Both the position numbers and the translations under genes were made by a program. The notes beneath the pieces are model-generated. The model saw only the letters and a list, made by a program, of their open reading frames with translations, did not search any database and had not been told where the DNA came from. From assembly GCF_000346465.2 (NCBI RefSeq), contig NC_034009.1, positions 7,759,921 through 7,823,920 of the forward strand: a stretch of DNA of 64,000 bases, given 5' to 3'. Below, piece by piece: positions 24,461-34,598 of this stretch (the stretch's first letter is position 1; each line of letters opens with the position of its first letter). The stretch is from Prunus persica. Its lineage: Eukaryota; Streptophyta; Magnoliopsida; Rosales; Rosaceae.

Positions 24461-26340
24461 GAGAGGAGGGACTTACTTTCCTTTTTGCTTTTCAACAGAC
24501 TGAGCTTCCTCATTTTAAGAACAACCTATAATGTTGAATTATGAATTGAAGGTTAAGCTAAGGCTTTCTTAACCCCACAAGTAATACTTTTTTACCATAC
24601 AGGCTTTATAACAAAATAGCAGTGGACAAGTTTAGCATGTAACGCAGACCTTGGCTTCACTGTTCAGGATGACAGACACTGATCTAACCACGTACTTCCC
24701 TGCAAACACACAATTTTGAAACTCATTAGCATACAGATGGATAGTAAACAGAGTATAGATTTAGGACTAGGAAACCATAAGCCAGGAAATAAATCAATGA
24801 AGATCTAAGATTGGAGTTCAAACCATCTGGTGTTTCAATGCTGAGCTGGGCACCTATTGCAAGCATTGATCTATACTTCTCAAAGTCGAAGTCAACCTCC
24901 GGGTTGTCCTCGATGGGCATCACTGGTGCAGCCCCATTTAGTCTGTTCTTGCATCCTGATCTTTCTTTTAATGTAGCTGCTCCCTTCAATGCTACATGTT
25001 TCACACAAAACCACAAATCGAAGAAAGAAAGTAAGAGTTAAAGGCCTTCAACATCCCTAAGAATATTTTACAGTCCGTGCGCATGAGTGACTAACCGTAG
25101 CATTCTTAAATACCATATTACAAATGCCTAATAATATTCTACAGTCCAGCGCACAATAAATAACCCTGCTCTTTTCAGAGACAACCCCAAGTGTCGCTCA
25201 TTTTTGCATGAAACAATGGTAGAGAAGCAGGATAGTAGGATATTTACATGTCGTAGCTGCAGCTGTTAGAGTTAAGATGTCACTTGCACTTGTACTAGTC
25301 ATGGCTGAACCTATCACACTGCTGAGCTGCTCCTTCTTTGCCCCCATTGCTCCTGCAACTTTCGCACACTGCGCCGCCACTAGCGCGGCTGCAGAAGCCA
25401 CTGCGGCCTCCTTGGCAGTGCTTGAGCCATTGTTGTCTGAGCCTTCAGCTGCAATGGCTGCAAGAGCAGCTGCAACACCTGCCATAGATATTGCTGCATG
25501 GACTTCAGCTCTTTGCAACCTGTGTTCCTCTTTTCGCCTTTCCTTAATATCTTTTAGCCATTTCTTGATTGACATATTCTTGAATGGGACTATCTTCCAA
25601 GACATCTGCATAGAGTAATATAAATTCTTGTTCTTGAGAACTATGGAAAATGAAGTGTGGTAAAAAGTATGAGCCAATTTGACTTACCCATTTCTTCCGG
25701 AAAAAACTGTTGTAGTTCAACTCTGGATGCATGGCTTGTTGCATCCATATAAATGACTGAAGGAAAGGAAAAAAAAAAATTAAAAATTACAGGATGTTAT
25801 CAATGAAATTGGTTTTAAGATGTTGAATTAGATGTACTTGTATACTATATGTATGAGTCATTCTCCTCATCCGGATGTCTACACGTTATTACCGTGCAGA
25901 TGTCATTGTAAACAGGGAGAAAAGCAGGGAGGGATAGTAGAAAATACATGACGTCCGAACGATAATAACGTCCGGACGTTAGGAGAATTTCAATATTATA
26001 TATATATATATGTTCACCTTCACATCATTGGATTTCCAAGGTGGTGGAGGCTTGAGATCTGCATCATCCATCTGTGCAAAGTTGGAAAGCTTATGAAATT
26101 TCGTATGGTCTGATAAATAATGGGATTGATTTAATCGTAGAAGAAATTAATTCGACCTACCATGTAAGGAGCCTCCTTGTGACTCTCAAACTTCACAATC
26201 GGATCGTCTAGTAGAACCACAGATTGGTCTTGTTGCTCTGGTTGGAAAGCTTGAACTGCAAAGTTGCACCATGCAAGGGAAAGAAAATCCATTGTCTCAG
26301 GATGTGCCTCAGAAGGACTTGGACTGAAATGTGAATCCAT
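23294..26340 (-). CDS. FORKED-like / VAN3-binding-protein-like (DUF828 plus PH-like)
   Basis: In coding order the eight exons are 26340-26161, 26071-26018, 25756-25688, 25605-25248, 24991-24824, 24699-24650, 24525-24477 and 23514-23294. They close in phase to 1149 nt, giving 382 residues. The N-terminus carries the auxin-canalisation (DUF828) features: MDFLSLAWCNFAVQA; PPPPWKSNDVKSFIWMQQAM; SWKIVPFKNMSIKKWLKDIK. An Ala-rich region follows (ISMAGVAAALAAIAAE) and then LKGAATLKERSG. The C-terminal ~100 residues form a Pleckstrin-like domain (KYVVRSVSVILNSEAKVVLK; then GYLIVLTTSRGTFKLD). Family members bind phosphoinositides or the ARF-GAP VAN3 and act in PIN1 trafficking and vein patterning. Exons 6 and 7 are only 50 and 49 nt and were found by phase. 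Intron 7 is loaded with MITEs and a GA tract, and intron 2 holds a small MITE. Confidence 0.88.
23555..23776. mobile_element. Possible MITE in intron 7 of the FORKED-like gene
   Basis: The inverted ends share TTTGGTGGCT / AGCCACCAAA around about 222 bp of non-coding sequence. No convincing TSD was found, so the superfamily (PIF-like or hAT-like) is undecided. Confidence 0.4.
24003..24399. mobile_element. Foldback MITE, 397 bp, in intron 7 of the FORKED-like gene
   Basis: It is almost entirely two ~190-bp inverted arms. The left end is GGGAGCTGATTTCCCCACTCC, to be read against GGAGTGGGGAAATC...CCC at the right. A perfect 8-bp TSD, TATTAATA, flanks it (23995-24002 and 24400-24407). A shorter relative lies at 31817-31993. 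Confidence 0.85.
24417..24455. repeat. (GA)n microsatellite
   Basis: A run of about 19 GA units lies right after the foldback MITE, inside intron 7 and 22 bp from the 49-nt exon 7. Confidence 0.96.
25860..25987. mobile_element. Small inverted-repeat element in intron 2 of the FORKED-like gene
   Basis: The ends ATTCTCCTCATCCGGATGT and (complement of the right end) ATTCTCCTAACGTCCGGACG match imperfectly across about 128 bp. ACGTCCGGACGTTA near the right end is itself palindromic. No TSD is clear. Confidence 0.45.
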
Positions 26341-26652
26341 GCAACTGGTTCCTAAGGTACTTTGGAGATGAGTTTAAGTTAAGACAATGAGATTGGACTA
26401 CTTAAACTCAAATATGTATAGAAATCTGAAGTTTACAAGTGTACTTAAATAAACATGCATAAATCACCATCATATATAGCCATGTTATGATGTGAGTTCT
26501 CAAGCATTTTTGGGAATTAAATAATTAAAGGGCAATGCCTAGTAATTAAATTAGGTACATCTTGTTTCCCTGTCCTCTCCATGCACCGTCCCAAAAGCTT
26601 CCACCAAAAAAAATTTGGACAGATGAGATATTACAGTTGGAAAGGGCTTTTA

Positions 26653-26689
<37 letters not shown>

Positions 26690-27665
26690 GTAGGTGGGAC
26701 CAAATTGATGTCATAAGTTTTTATTTTAAAAAATAAAAATAAAATAAAATAAAATAAAATAAATAAAAACAGATTTTGATTAGGGCCACTCAAACATCCA
26801 ATGAGAGAGAGCACATGCAAACCACTATAGAAGCATTGAGGCTAAACTTATAAAGAGAATCAAATAGGGCCTTGGTACTTTAAATGAACACCATAAGTTG
26901 AGGCTAAGCATGGGGGAATTTAAGATGAGGAAATGACAGGGTTAAGCTTTTGCTAGAGCTGGCTAGGGCCACCACATCAAAGCCTCTGTAAATATAACAG
27001 CCTAGAAAAGGAAGACATAGGCATAATAACAAAGCAAGCATGCACTTGGTGACTTGGGCCAGCATTGGGATAAAGCAAGCAGACATACATGATTGATGTG
27101 AACATTGATAAAGGAGAAGTAAATAAACATGTATCATTGGATTTAATCATTATTTCATTAGAATAAGGCTAATGCTTGATTAACTAATTGTTAAGACGCT
27201 TAATAAAGATTAGCTTTTCTGAATTAAAGAAAGGGTTATGAAAGTTAGCTGAGTAACTTTCATGGTTATGGGGTCACCTTACTTGATTTTTGTTCATCTG
27301 CATTCATGGACTTCTGAAGATTTGGTTAAAGGTGTGCTCATTAGGCTCATGTGACAACCAAACACTTAATCATGCTTAGATGCTTATTGGAGTTTCTTTA
27401 ATGGTGGATTATACCTCCGAAATATGAGTCCAGGGGCAATGCATGATTTCTTGATTAGTTTAATTTAATGGCAGATCTACATGGGGAAGAAAGTTTTATG
27501 ATTAGCCGATAGCAGTTCGATATATTGTGTTTCCATGGAGGCAGGCTACTAGAAATCAAGAAAAATTGTAAAGCATTTATAAAAACATCAGAAGGGTAGC
27601 AAAACATGAAACATCACAAGATTACTATTTCTTTATCACTACGGCTTCCTTTATTTTCATAAATA
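26341..27665. other. Upstream region of the FORKED-like gene, repeat-rich
   Basis: It contains a (TA)n run at 26657-26686 and an (AAAAT)n-like run at 26727-26770. Nothing else is recognisable up to the Helitron at 27666. Confidence 0.55.
26657..26686. repeat. (TA)n microsatellite
   Basis: About 15 uninterrupted TA units lie some 320 bp upstream of the FORKED-like start codon. Confidence 0.95.
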
Positions 27666-27953
27666 CTAGCCTCTCTGCACGCGCTTCCGTGCTTGCGAGA
27701 GGTTTTTTAAAAAAAATAAGTAAATTTATTTTAGGATTAAAAAAGATAATGGGTAGTTGTGTTCTATAAAAATAGGATCAATTATCTGCTTTTTCTTTTT
27801 CTTTTAATTTTTTTAAATATGAAAAAGTGTGAATTTACCATATTATCCTCATTTAATTAATAATTTGAATTCTTAATGTTTGCATTAACCAAGGGCATTT
27901 TCTGGTATTTTGAATGTTTCACCATTCTCTGGCTTTTGCTTTATATATATAGA
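27666..27953 (-). mobile_element. Non-autonomous Helitron (copy 1)
   Basis: Read on the minus strand it starts TCTATATATATAAAGC, preceded by A. It ends in a GC-rich hairpin (CTCTCGCAAGCACGGAAGCG...) and CTAG followed by T. A-to-T insertion without a TSD, a 5' TC and a 3' hairpin plus CTRR are Helitron hallmarks. At 288 bp it carries no Rep/helicase. Its sister at 40075-40360 is in the opposite orientation. Confidence 0.85.
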
Positions 27954-28198
27954 TAAACTAAAGTTTGAATATGTTTCGAGAAAATCGTTGTTGGCGTTTT
28001 CTAACTCTAACCACTAAACACAAATCCTTTTGCAGGTTCACCTATGGAAATCTTGCTACGACTTCTCCTTCCTATAAATAATAAGGTTCGGTGGACTTCT
28101 CTCGATGTCCCAGGCAGCGAACCACCCACGTTGCTGCAATCCGAAACAATTCATCGGATCATTCAATCGGTAGGAGCAATGGACGGTGTGTACAAAGG

Positions 28199-29431
28199 CA
28201 GGGGCGGCCTTGGGGTGGTGCAAGTGGCGCCACCGCACAGGGCCCCCGATTCTTAAGGGTCCTCAAAAAAAAAATATTTATATTATATATATATTAATAT
28301 TATATGAATCGTATATATAGTATAGCGTCTGGATATTTGCACAACAACGTGTTCAGGGGAGTTGGATGGAGTGCATCTCTCTTTGGCAAAAGGGCCCGAG
28401 TTCGATGCTCCTTGATGTCGTTCTACTGGCTAGCCTTTTGTGATATTATTTTTGCATTCAAACTTTACATAATTATAAAAATTTTGTTATTTGATAGCCC
28501 TTTGAAAGCTTAACTTAACCACACCAATCACTTCTGCTTTAAACTCCCCATCTTTCCATATCTGCGTTACATTACCAGTCCACTTAGAAAAGTTTCGCAC
28601 TGTTAACCAATACAATTAGAAAAGACTTGCTGCACAATCCATAAATCTCACCTGAATTGTTGGCATTTCTGAGAAAACAGGAAGATAAAAAATTATTAAT
28701 AAAACACCACGAAAAAAGCTTCATGGCTTCTTCTTTCTCTTAAACTCTGATTTTCTGGTAAGTAATCATCATTGTTCATCAATTTCTCTTTGGTTCTTTT
28801 TTCAATCATTTGACAATTTTTGTTATTCTTTCAATTTCAGGAATTTGAACATCAAAAAGAGAAAACCCTAATTCCTGAATTCATAGACCACTCAAAATCG
28901 AATAGTCATATTCAAATCTTAATTCAAATTCAGGTATGTATCTAAATTTCAATCTATTCTATATATTACATGACTTATTTTATTAAATTATTATCATGTT
29001 GATGATTGGTTGTATGAGAATATAGTTTGTAGAAATATTTATCTATTTCTTGTTGGGGTTTTCTTTCAAGTTATAGGGTTTTGGAATTTGTCTTTGTAAT
29101 CTAAACATGCCACCTACTAGAAAATACGTTTCTGGATATACAAAACGGCTTAGAAAAAGAAAAATCGAGGAATTGACTCAATCTCAAAGAGGAGCTCTTG
29201 ATAGATTCATTGTTAGAGAATCACATGCTACAATTGATGAAAATATTTAAATTGTTATGAATTTGATTTCTGATTGTCATTGCATATTTATTGATGGTGA
29301 ATTTTAATTATAAAAAAAAATTATTTATGACATTAAGTTATGGGAAATTTTTATAGTATTTTCGTATTAGATTATGCGAGACCCCAATTTAAGTTTCGCA
29401 CAGGGCCCTCAAAATCTCAGAGACGGCCCTG
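28199..29431 (+). mobile_element. hAT transposon, deletion derivative, inside the 18S pseudogene
   Basis: The left terminus is CAGGGGCGGCC and the right terminus is GACGGCCCTG, with the canonical CAGGG-type hAT ends. The 8-bp TSD TACAAAGG is perfect (28191-28198 and 29432-29439). The element is 1233 bp, far shorter than an autonomous hAT, and keeps only the start of a transposase frame (29107-29250). Confidence 0.9.
29107..29250 (+). pseudogene. Truncated hAT transposase N-terminus (47 codons)
   Basis: The frame begins MPPTRKYVSGYTKRLRKRKI and continues through EELTQSQRGALDRF to a stop after 47 codons. This Lys/Arg-rich opening matches the N-terminus of plant hAT transposases annotated as zinc-finger MYM-type 1-like or DUF4371 proteins. 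The rest of the enzyme (TTF-type zinc finger, catalytic domain, dimerisation region) is missing, so it cannot transpose itself. Upstream GTAAGT and CAG sites (about 28759, 28840) suggest retained leader introns. Confidence 0.75.
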
Positions 29432-29660
29432 TACAAAGGGTAGAGACATAGTCAACACGAGCTGATGGCTCACACTTACCAGGAATTCCTTCTTGAAGAC
29501 CAACAATTACAATGATCTATCCCCAACACGATGAAATTTCAAAGATTATCCAAGCTTGTCGACCAATACTATAAACTCATTGAATACATCAATATAGCAC
29601 ATGTGCAGCCCAGAACATCTAAGGGCATCACATACTTCTTGTTGCCTCACTGTTTGAAGA

Positions 29661-30858
29661 AAATGAAAACTAAAAATGGCCTGAAAGTTTAGTATGTTGA
29701 TCCAAACCGAACATTAGTATACTGACTCGAATCAATGTGAATCCAAAGCATCAGTTAACGGAAGATACTTTCACCTATCAATATTTCGATACAATTAACA
29801 GGTTGAACTCTCTCCCAAACCAAACAAAGCCGTACCTATACCTAGATGCCATTCTAGTGAAACACATGCTCTTTTTAGCGTCATTGTTTATCATTTATCC
29901 ATTTTTTGTACCACAGTCGCCCCATGAGCTTAGACCTTGGGTCTAAAATGGGGATGCAACTATATGACAAGCCAGCGTTAAGGCTCAAATAAAAAAGAGA
30001 AAAAAAAGAAAGGGAAATAGTCAATTGTGCAGTGTACATGAGCTTGCTATCATCATGTCGAAGAATATAAGGCAATGTTTGGCTGGTTGGATTGGATTGG
30101 ATATATTCAATTAAAATGAACATGGGTCCAGTCTCTTGTTTGATGGGCTTAATTGTATCACAGACTGGATATTGGACCTGAGATCCAAGTCACAAATAAC
30201 TACAGCTCTGGAACCCAACCCCAAACGTGGGTTTAGAACGAACGCGAGCTCCTCGTCATCTCCCTCAGCGTCCTTCGCATCGTATGTTCTATAGTTTTGG
30301 TTCCCCCTCTCTCTCTCCCCCCTCTTTTCTCCTATCCTCTCAAAATCTATGATTCTGCCAAATCCAATCTCGCAATCTCTTGGTATTTGCCTTTCTCATC
30401 CTATTCTCTTTTATTATTTTTGTTATTTTGCATTATTTGTGTGATCTGGGGTTTTCGTGTTGATCTCGAATTGATGTTTGTTGTGCGAATAGGGTTTGGT
30501 TTTGAAAATTTGGTGTCGTTTTGGTCTTGTTTAGGCTCACGATTTGGGGTTGATTTGTTTGTTTTCTGGGTATTCATGTTGTGGTTGTGTGCCATGGCGT
30601 CAAAAGAAATTTTTTTTGTGCGTATATTTTTTTTTTTTCTAAAATGTTCTGATTTTCTTGTCGTGAATCTTTCAAATTTCATAGCTTCATACAATCGAGT
30701 TTTTCTTTTGTTTTAATTTAACTTTTTTTTTTCCCTCCTGTTTTCCAAAATTTTCAAAATTATTATGTTATTCAGTCCAATCCAAAGTAGGTATAGCACC
30801 AAACAACAAACTCGAAGTCTGATCCAATCTCAAATACAAATTTCAATCCAGTCTTGTC
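29661..30858. other. Intergenic spacer
   Basis: Around 30070-30840 the ends resemble Tourist-like MITE termini (GGCAATGTTTGG and CACCAAACAACAAA), but no TSD could be fixed. The 139-codon forward frame at 30297-30716 is Phe/Leu-rich, low-complexity and without homology. No gene is called. Confidence 0.45.
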
Positions 30859-31345
30859 TAGGGGTGGGCACGGTTTAGGTTGGACCTATTTTTCCTCCAA
30901 TTAGAACTGATCCGGTACTATTCATTTGATTTGGTTTGGTTTGGTTTTAATAAAAAAAAACTCAAAAACTGTCTGGTTCGAGTTGAATCGATTTCGATTC
31001 GGTTCCAGTTCGGTTCGGTTTTGAAACGGATTATAAAAATTATTTTTTTAATACAATTTTCAACTGAAATATTATTATTTTTACTTGAAAATTAACAAAT
31101 TCTTCAATTTCATATAAAAATAAATATTAAAGTTAGAAAAGAGAGAGGTTTTGAATTGAACTTGGATAAATATTAGTTTTTTTTTTTGTGAAATTAAAAA
31201 TATAGCATTAAATATAAATATATATTGAAATTATATATTTTTTAATTTGACCCGTTCGGTTCGACCCGATTCAGTTTTTAAAAATATAGAACCGGATCCA
31301 AAATCTGTCCAAATCGATTTTAATGACAAATCAGATAGTTTTAAT
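30859..31345. mobile_element. hAT-type MITE (copy 2), right end lost
   Basis: It starts TAGGGGTGGGCACGG, and its interior is the reverse complement of the MITE at 13481-14054 (for example ATATAGCATTAAATATAAAT and TTTTCAACTGAAATATTATT). The similarity fades near 31345 without a terminus. Confidence 0.75.
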
Positions 31346-31737
31346 GAATTCCGTTTGTTAATGACAAATTTACATCTTTGTTGTGGCCTTGCATCCTACT
31401 TATGTATGAATCTAATACATGAAAGATGAATCCCAATTTAATGTGTTGGTCATCCTAATTACCAAATAGCAATTAAATGATATTTTTCTTCCAAATATTA
31501 AAAAAGAAAAAAGCAAGAATCCATCGTGTTCCATATATCATGAAACACCAAACACATTCCCTTAAAAAAAAAAAAACCACCAAACACATGAAGCCAATAA
31601 ATCCGGTGAAATTAAGTCATCATTCAATATATGTTGTTAAATTGACGTTTTTAAGCAGCCCAAAAGATGAGATATTAAATCTGAAAAATAGCATTTACGA
31701 GTCCAGTCCAAATATATAAGTTCAGGATCAGTAGTCT
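31346..31737. other. Non-coding spacer
   Basis: AT-rich sequence. No exon, RNA gene or repeat boundary was recognised. Confidence 0.5.
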
Positions 31738-31816
31738 GTCAATAAGAAAAAGGACAAATTGCACAATGGCACCTAGGCTTTTCCACTTTTGTGGATTTAC
31801 CACCTAGATTAAAGAA

Positions 31817-31993
31817 GGGAACTGATTTTCCTACTCTTCTTTTTTCTACTTACATTCCCTTCGTCGGAAATTATATGTTCTTACTCATCTTTTGTTCACT
31901 TACACACCCTTGTATGTTATAGTAAAAAGCATTTAAAAACAAAAACAAAAAGGAGTGTAAGTTGAAAAAATAAAAGTAGGAAAATCAGCACCC
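31817..31993. mobile_element. Short MITE related to 24003-24399
   Basis: The ends GGGAACTGATTTTCCTACTC and GTAGGAAAATCAGCACCC are inverted. The flanks TTAAAGAA and TTAAAAAC form a degraded 8-bp TSD (6 of 8 match). It is nested in the left arm of the larger inverted-repeat element. Confidence 0.65.
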
Positions 31994-32305
31994 TTAAAAA
32001 CAGATACAATCAACCATCCATACTTATAAACGTTTAACAATGCACCACCTCTGCCCACTTTGCATCCAAAATATTTAAAAAAGAATTAAATTTTTTATTT
32101 AAAAAAAACTGATGGCTATTTCTCCAGTAGATCCACCATGTATATCCACCTATCTTTCCCTCTAGCCGCTAGCCCACCCCTTTCAAACGGCTGCAACCAA
32201 CTAACCACCCAACCTCCCCATCTCCACCTCGAGGTGTCCCTAAGCCCTGGAGCCCTGATCCACCATGATAGCCTCCTTCCCCTCTCATCTCTCTCTATGA
32301 GGCTA

Positions 32306-32308
<3 letters not shown>

Positions 32309-32361
<53 letters not shown>
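32309..32361. repeat. (GA)n microsatellite
   Basis: About 26 uninterrupted GA units. They account for the Arg-Glu run in the overlapping open frame. Confidence 0.97.
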
Positions 32362-32362
<1 letters not shown>

Positions 32363-32672
32363 CCCCTATGTTTAGGGAGGAGGAAGTAAAAATATTTGTG
32401 AAACTAGTTAAAATATACCTTTTTTATATATAAAGAAATTCTAGGATTACATTCATCATTCAGCTAAAAAAGTCACTAGCTACTAGCCACTAGCCACAAA
32501 GGGTCATTATAATAACTGAGCTGTCTAACATCAAAATTAAGACAATCTGGTGCGCTTTCACTAACAATCACATAGAATCGAAGAAACTTTAACATAGGCA
32601 TCCCAACTAAGATTGCAAACTCATAATAATCAAAAAGATATAAAGCTTGAAAAAATCAAGCCAAAACAATAT

Positions 32673-32822
32673 AAAACTCTCACAAAGGAGAGATGAAAAG
32701 CTCTCACAAAGAAGAGATGAAAAGCTCTCACAAAGAAGAGATGAAAAGCTCCCACAAATGAGAGGTGAAAAGCTCTCACAAAAGAAGAGGTGAAAAATTC
32801 TCACAAAAAGAGAGGTGAAAAC
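32673..32822. repeat. Minisatellite, 24-25-bp unit, six copies
   Basis: The unit is CTCTCACAAAGAAGAGATG followed by AAAAG. Copies 2 and 3 are identical, while copies 4-6 carry AGAGGTG variants. The 24-bp period keeps an open frame on the minus strand, giving a repeated Leu-Cys-Glu-Ser-Phe pattern that is not a gene. Confidence 0.92.
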
Positions 32823-33535
32823 TACACAGAGACTTTGGGTTCTCTATGACTTATTCCGAACATAAAGAACAGCAAAAAGAATGGTGGTAGAGATCCGACG
32901 TTGAAACACAGGTGGAGATCCAACGCCAAAACGCAGCCACTTGCGATGGTTTGAAGAAAATCATAACAAAACGAAAACAAATAGGGAAAACCTTTTGTCT
33001 CTAAAAACGAGGGAAAAATGGAGGAAGAGAAAAAGGGAGAGGGGAGGAAGAATAGTGGCTTCCTCCCTCCTTAAAGTGAAAACAACTCTAGAATGGTTTT
33101 TTTGGGAGAGAAGGGCTAGGAAAATAGACCCTTTTTTCAAAACCTCTATTTAGTAATTGACCTTGCAAATTCTATTATGATATAGAATTTTGGTCACATA
33201 CTATTATCCCTTCATATAAATGTACCAGTGTTGTCCCTATAGTGTCTTTTTTTTTCCATTACTGAATAGAAGTTTTGAAAAGAGCCTATTTTAACATAAA
33301 ACCGAAAATAATTTAGGGCGCATGAATTGACCAAAAGGACCTTAAAAGGTTGCCTCGAGCATTTCCCGTGATCTTATTTGATAGCATTTTGGATGGAAAA
33401 TGGACAGAGGTGGTACATTGTCAAAACGTTCATAAATGTAGGTGGTAAATTTTAATGTTTTTTTTATTCTATGTGGTAAATACACAAAAGTAGAAAAGTC
33501 CAGATGCTATTTTTGGGATTTTCCCTTTTCAATAT

Positions 33536-34154
33536 ATAGCAGATTAATAACAGAAGATTAAAGTTGAAGACACTTCTGGCCCAACGTTTGAGGCCTTAGG
33601 TTATAAGGCTGTGTGGTATTTGTATACTTGGGCTGTGAAGCATTACCATACACGTAGTGACCACTCTATGACACTCAACAGATAAAACCCAAACCTCCAC
33701 TTTGCAAAAAGGCAAGATGTTTTGTTGTTTGGGTTTTGTTTTTTAAAAGCTACTTTCCACAATGGTTAGTATGGATGTGACAAAGTCACGAGAAATTATC
33801 GGATGACTATAATACCACGTGGCATGTTTTAAAATGGTACATATATTAAGTTTATATTACATTATTATATATGTTGACTTTGGTGTTACGTTCATACAGA
33901 AAAATTACTCATCCCCGTTTTCCTCCTTTCTCAAAATCATCTTGTTACATTAGAAGATGGGATGGGTTTTGATGTGAAAGCGGCGGCCTATACAACTGAA
34001 CTTTTGGTCGAATGTATATGGTGTGCATAATGAGTTGTGGTTGGATATGGCAAGTTGTGTATGTGCACACGCATGTTAGGTCATGGAGTAGAGAATTTTA
34101 GCATAAAGTTCTTGTTGGTGCAGCATATAAGTCCAGGTGATGGATCCCTCAAAT
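33536..34154. other. Non-coding spacer
   Basis: No feature was recognised. Confidence 0.5.
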
Positions 34155-34598
34155 CAGGGACGGATCTTTGAAGAGGGTAACCTGGCTATAGCTCAGGTGA
34201 CTTGTATGTTTTTAAGCCTAGACTACTATATGGCACCCAAGTATAGCCTTTCCACACTTTACGCATCCCCTTCTTCCTTTTATTTTTTTTGAGAGAATAA
34301 CCAACCCTTTCCTGTACGTACAGAAAAAAAAAAAAAAAAGCAGAAGTAGAATTGGGAGTGTATATTCTCTTAGGACTACGTCAACTAAAAGTAAAGGAAT
34401 ATCCATCTTGTTTTCAAATAAAACGTCGATTTAATGGTACTCTTTTTTGTTTTACTAGTTTCTATTTATATGTACTCCTCACTAGGGTATTTTATTTTAT
34501 TAATGAAATTTATTTGTACCGTCAAGTTTTGTATCTTCTTAACATGTTTGTAAGGTAAATTTAGCCCACCCCATTTTCAAATCATGAATCCGTGCCTG
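34155..34598. mobile_element. hAT-type non-autonomous element, 444 bp
   Basis: The termini CAGGGACGGATC and GAATCCGTGCCTG are inverted apart from one or two changes. The flanks CCTCAAAT and CCTAATAT form a degraded 8-bp TSD (6 of 8 match). No coding capacity. Confidence 0.65.

Larger units (their letters stand above)
28023..29660 (-). pseudogene. 18S rRNA 3'-end pseudogene, split by a hAT element
   Basis: Reading the minus strand from 29660 to 29432 and then from 28198 to 28023 gives about 390 nt of the 3' end of nuclear 18S rRNA. Landmarks are GATGCCCTTAGATGTTCTGG, GAAATTTCATCGTG, TACCGATTGAATGATCCG (functional: ATGGTCCG), GGAAGGAGAAGTCGTA and the terminal GGTGAACCTG. Many differences from functional rRNA are C-to-T or G-to-A at former CpG sites, the decay expected of methylated silent DNA. 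The homology stops near 29660 and just past the 18S 3' end (about 28023), so it is a displaced fragment and not an rDNA array. A hAT element occupies 28199-29431. Confidence 0.9.
31738..33535. mobile_element. Inverted-repeat (MULE-like) element, ~1.8 kb
   Basis: About 31745-31810 and 32000-32075 on the left match the complement of about 33395-33525 on the right (landmarks CTTTTGTGGATTTACCAC, ATGCACCACCTCTGCCCA). The left arm is broken by a 177-bp MITE (31817-31993). The interior carries a (GA)n tract and a 24-bp minisatellite. No TSD could be fixed, so the limits are approximate. Confidence 0.6.

Noticed and set aside
25277..25618. 113-codon plus-strand frame rich in Ala and Ser
   Set aside because: It is antisense to the Ala-rich exon 4 of the FORKED-like gene and arises from that exon's GC-rich composition.
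30297..30716. 139-codon plus-strand frame
   Set aside because: Phe/Leu/Val-rich low-complexity sequence from T-rich DNA, with no domain, no splice partner and an equally open antisense frame.
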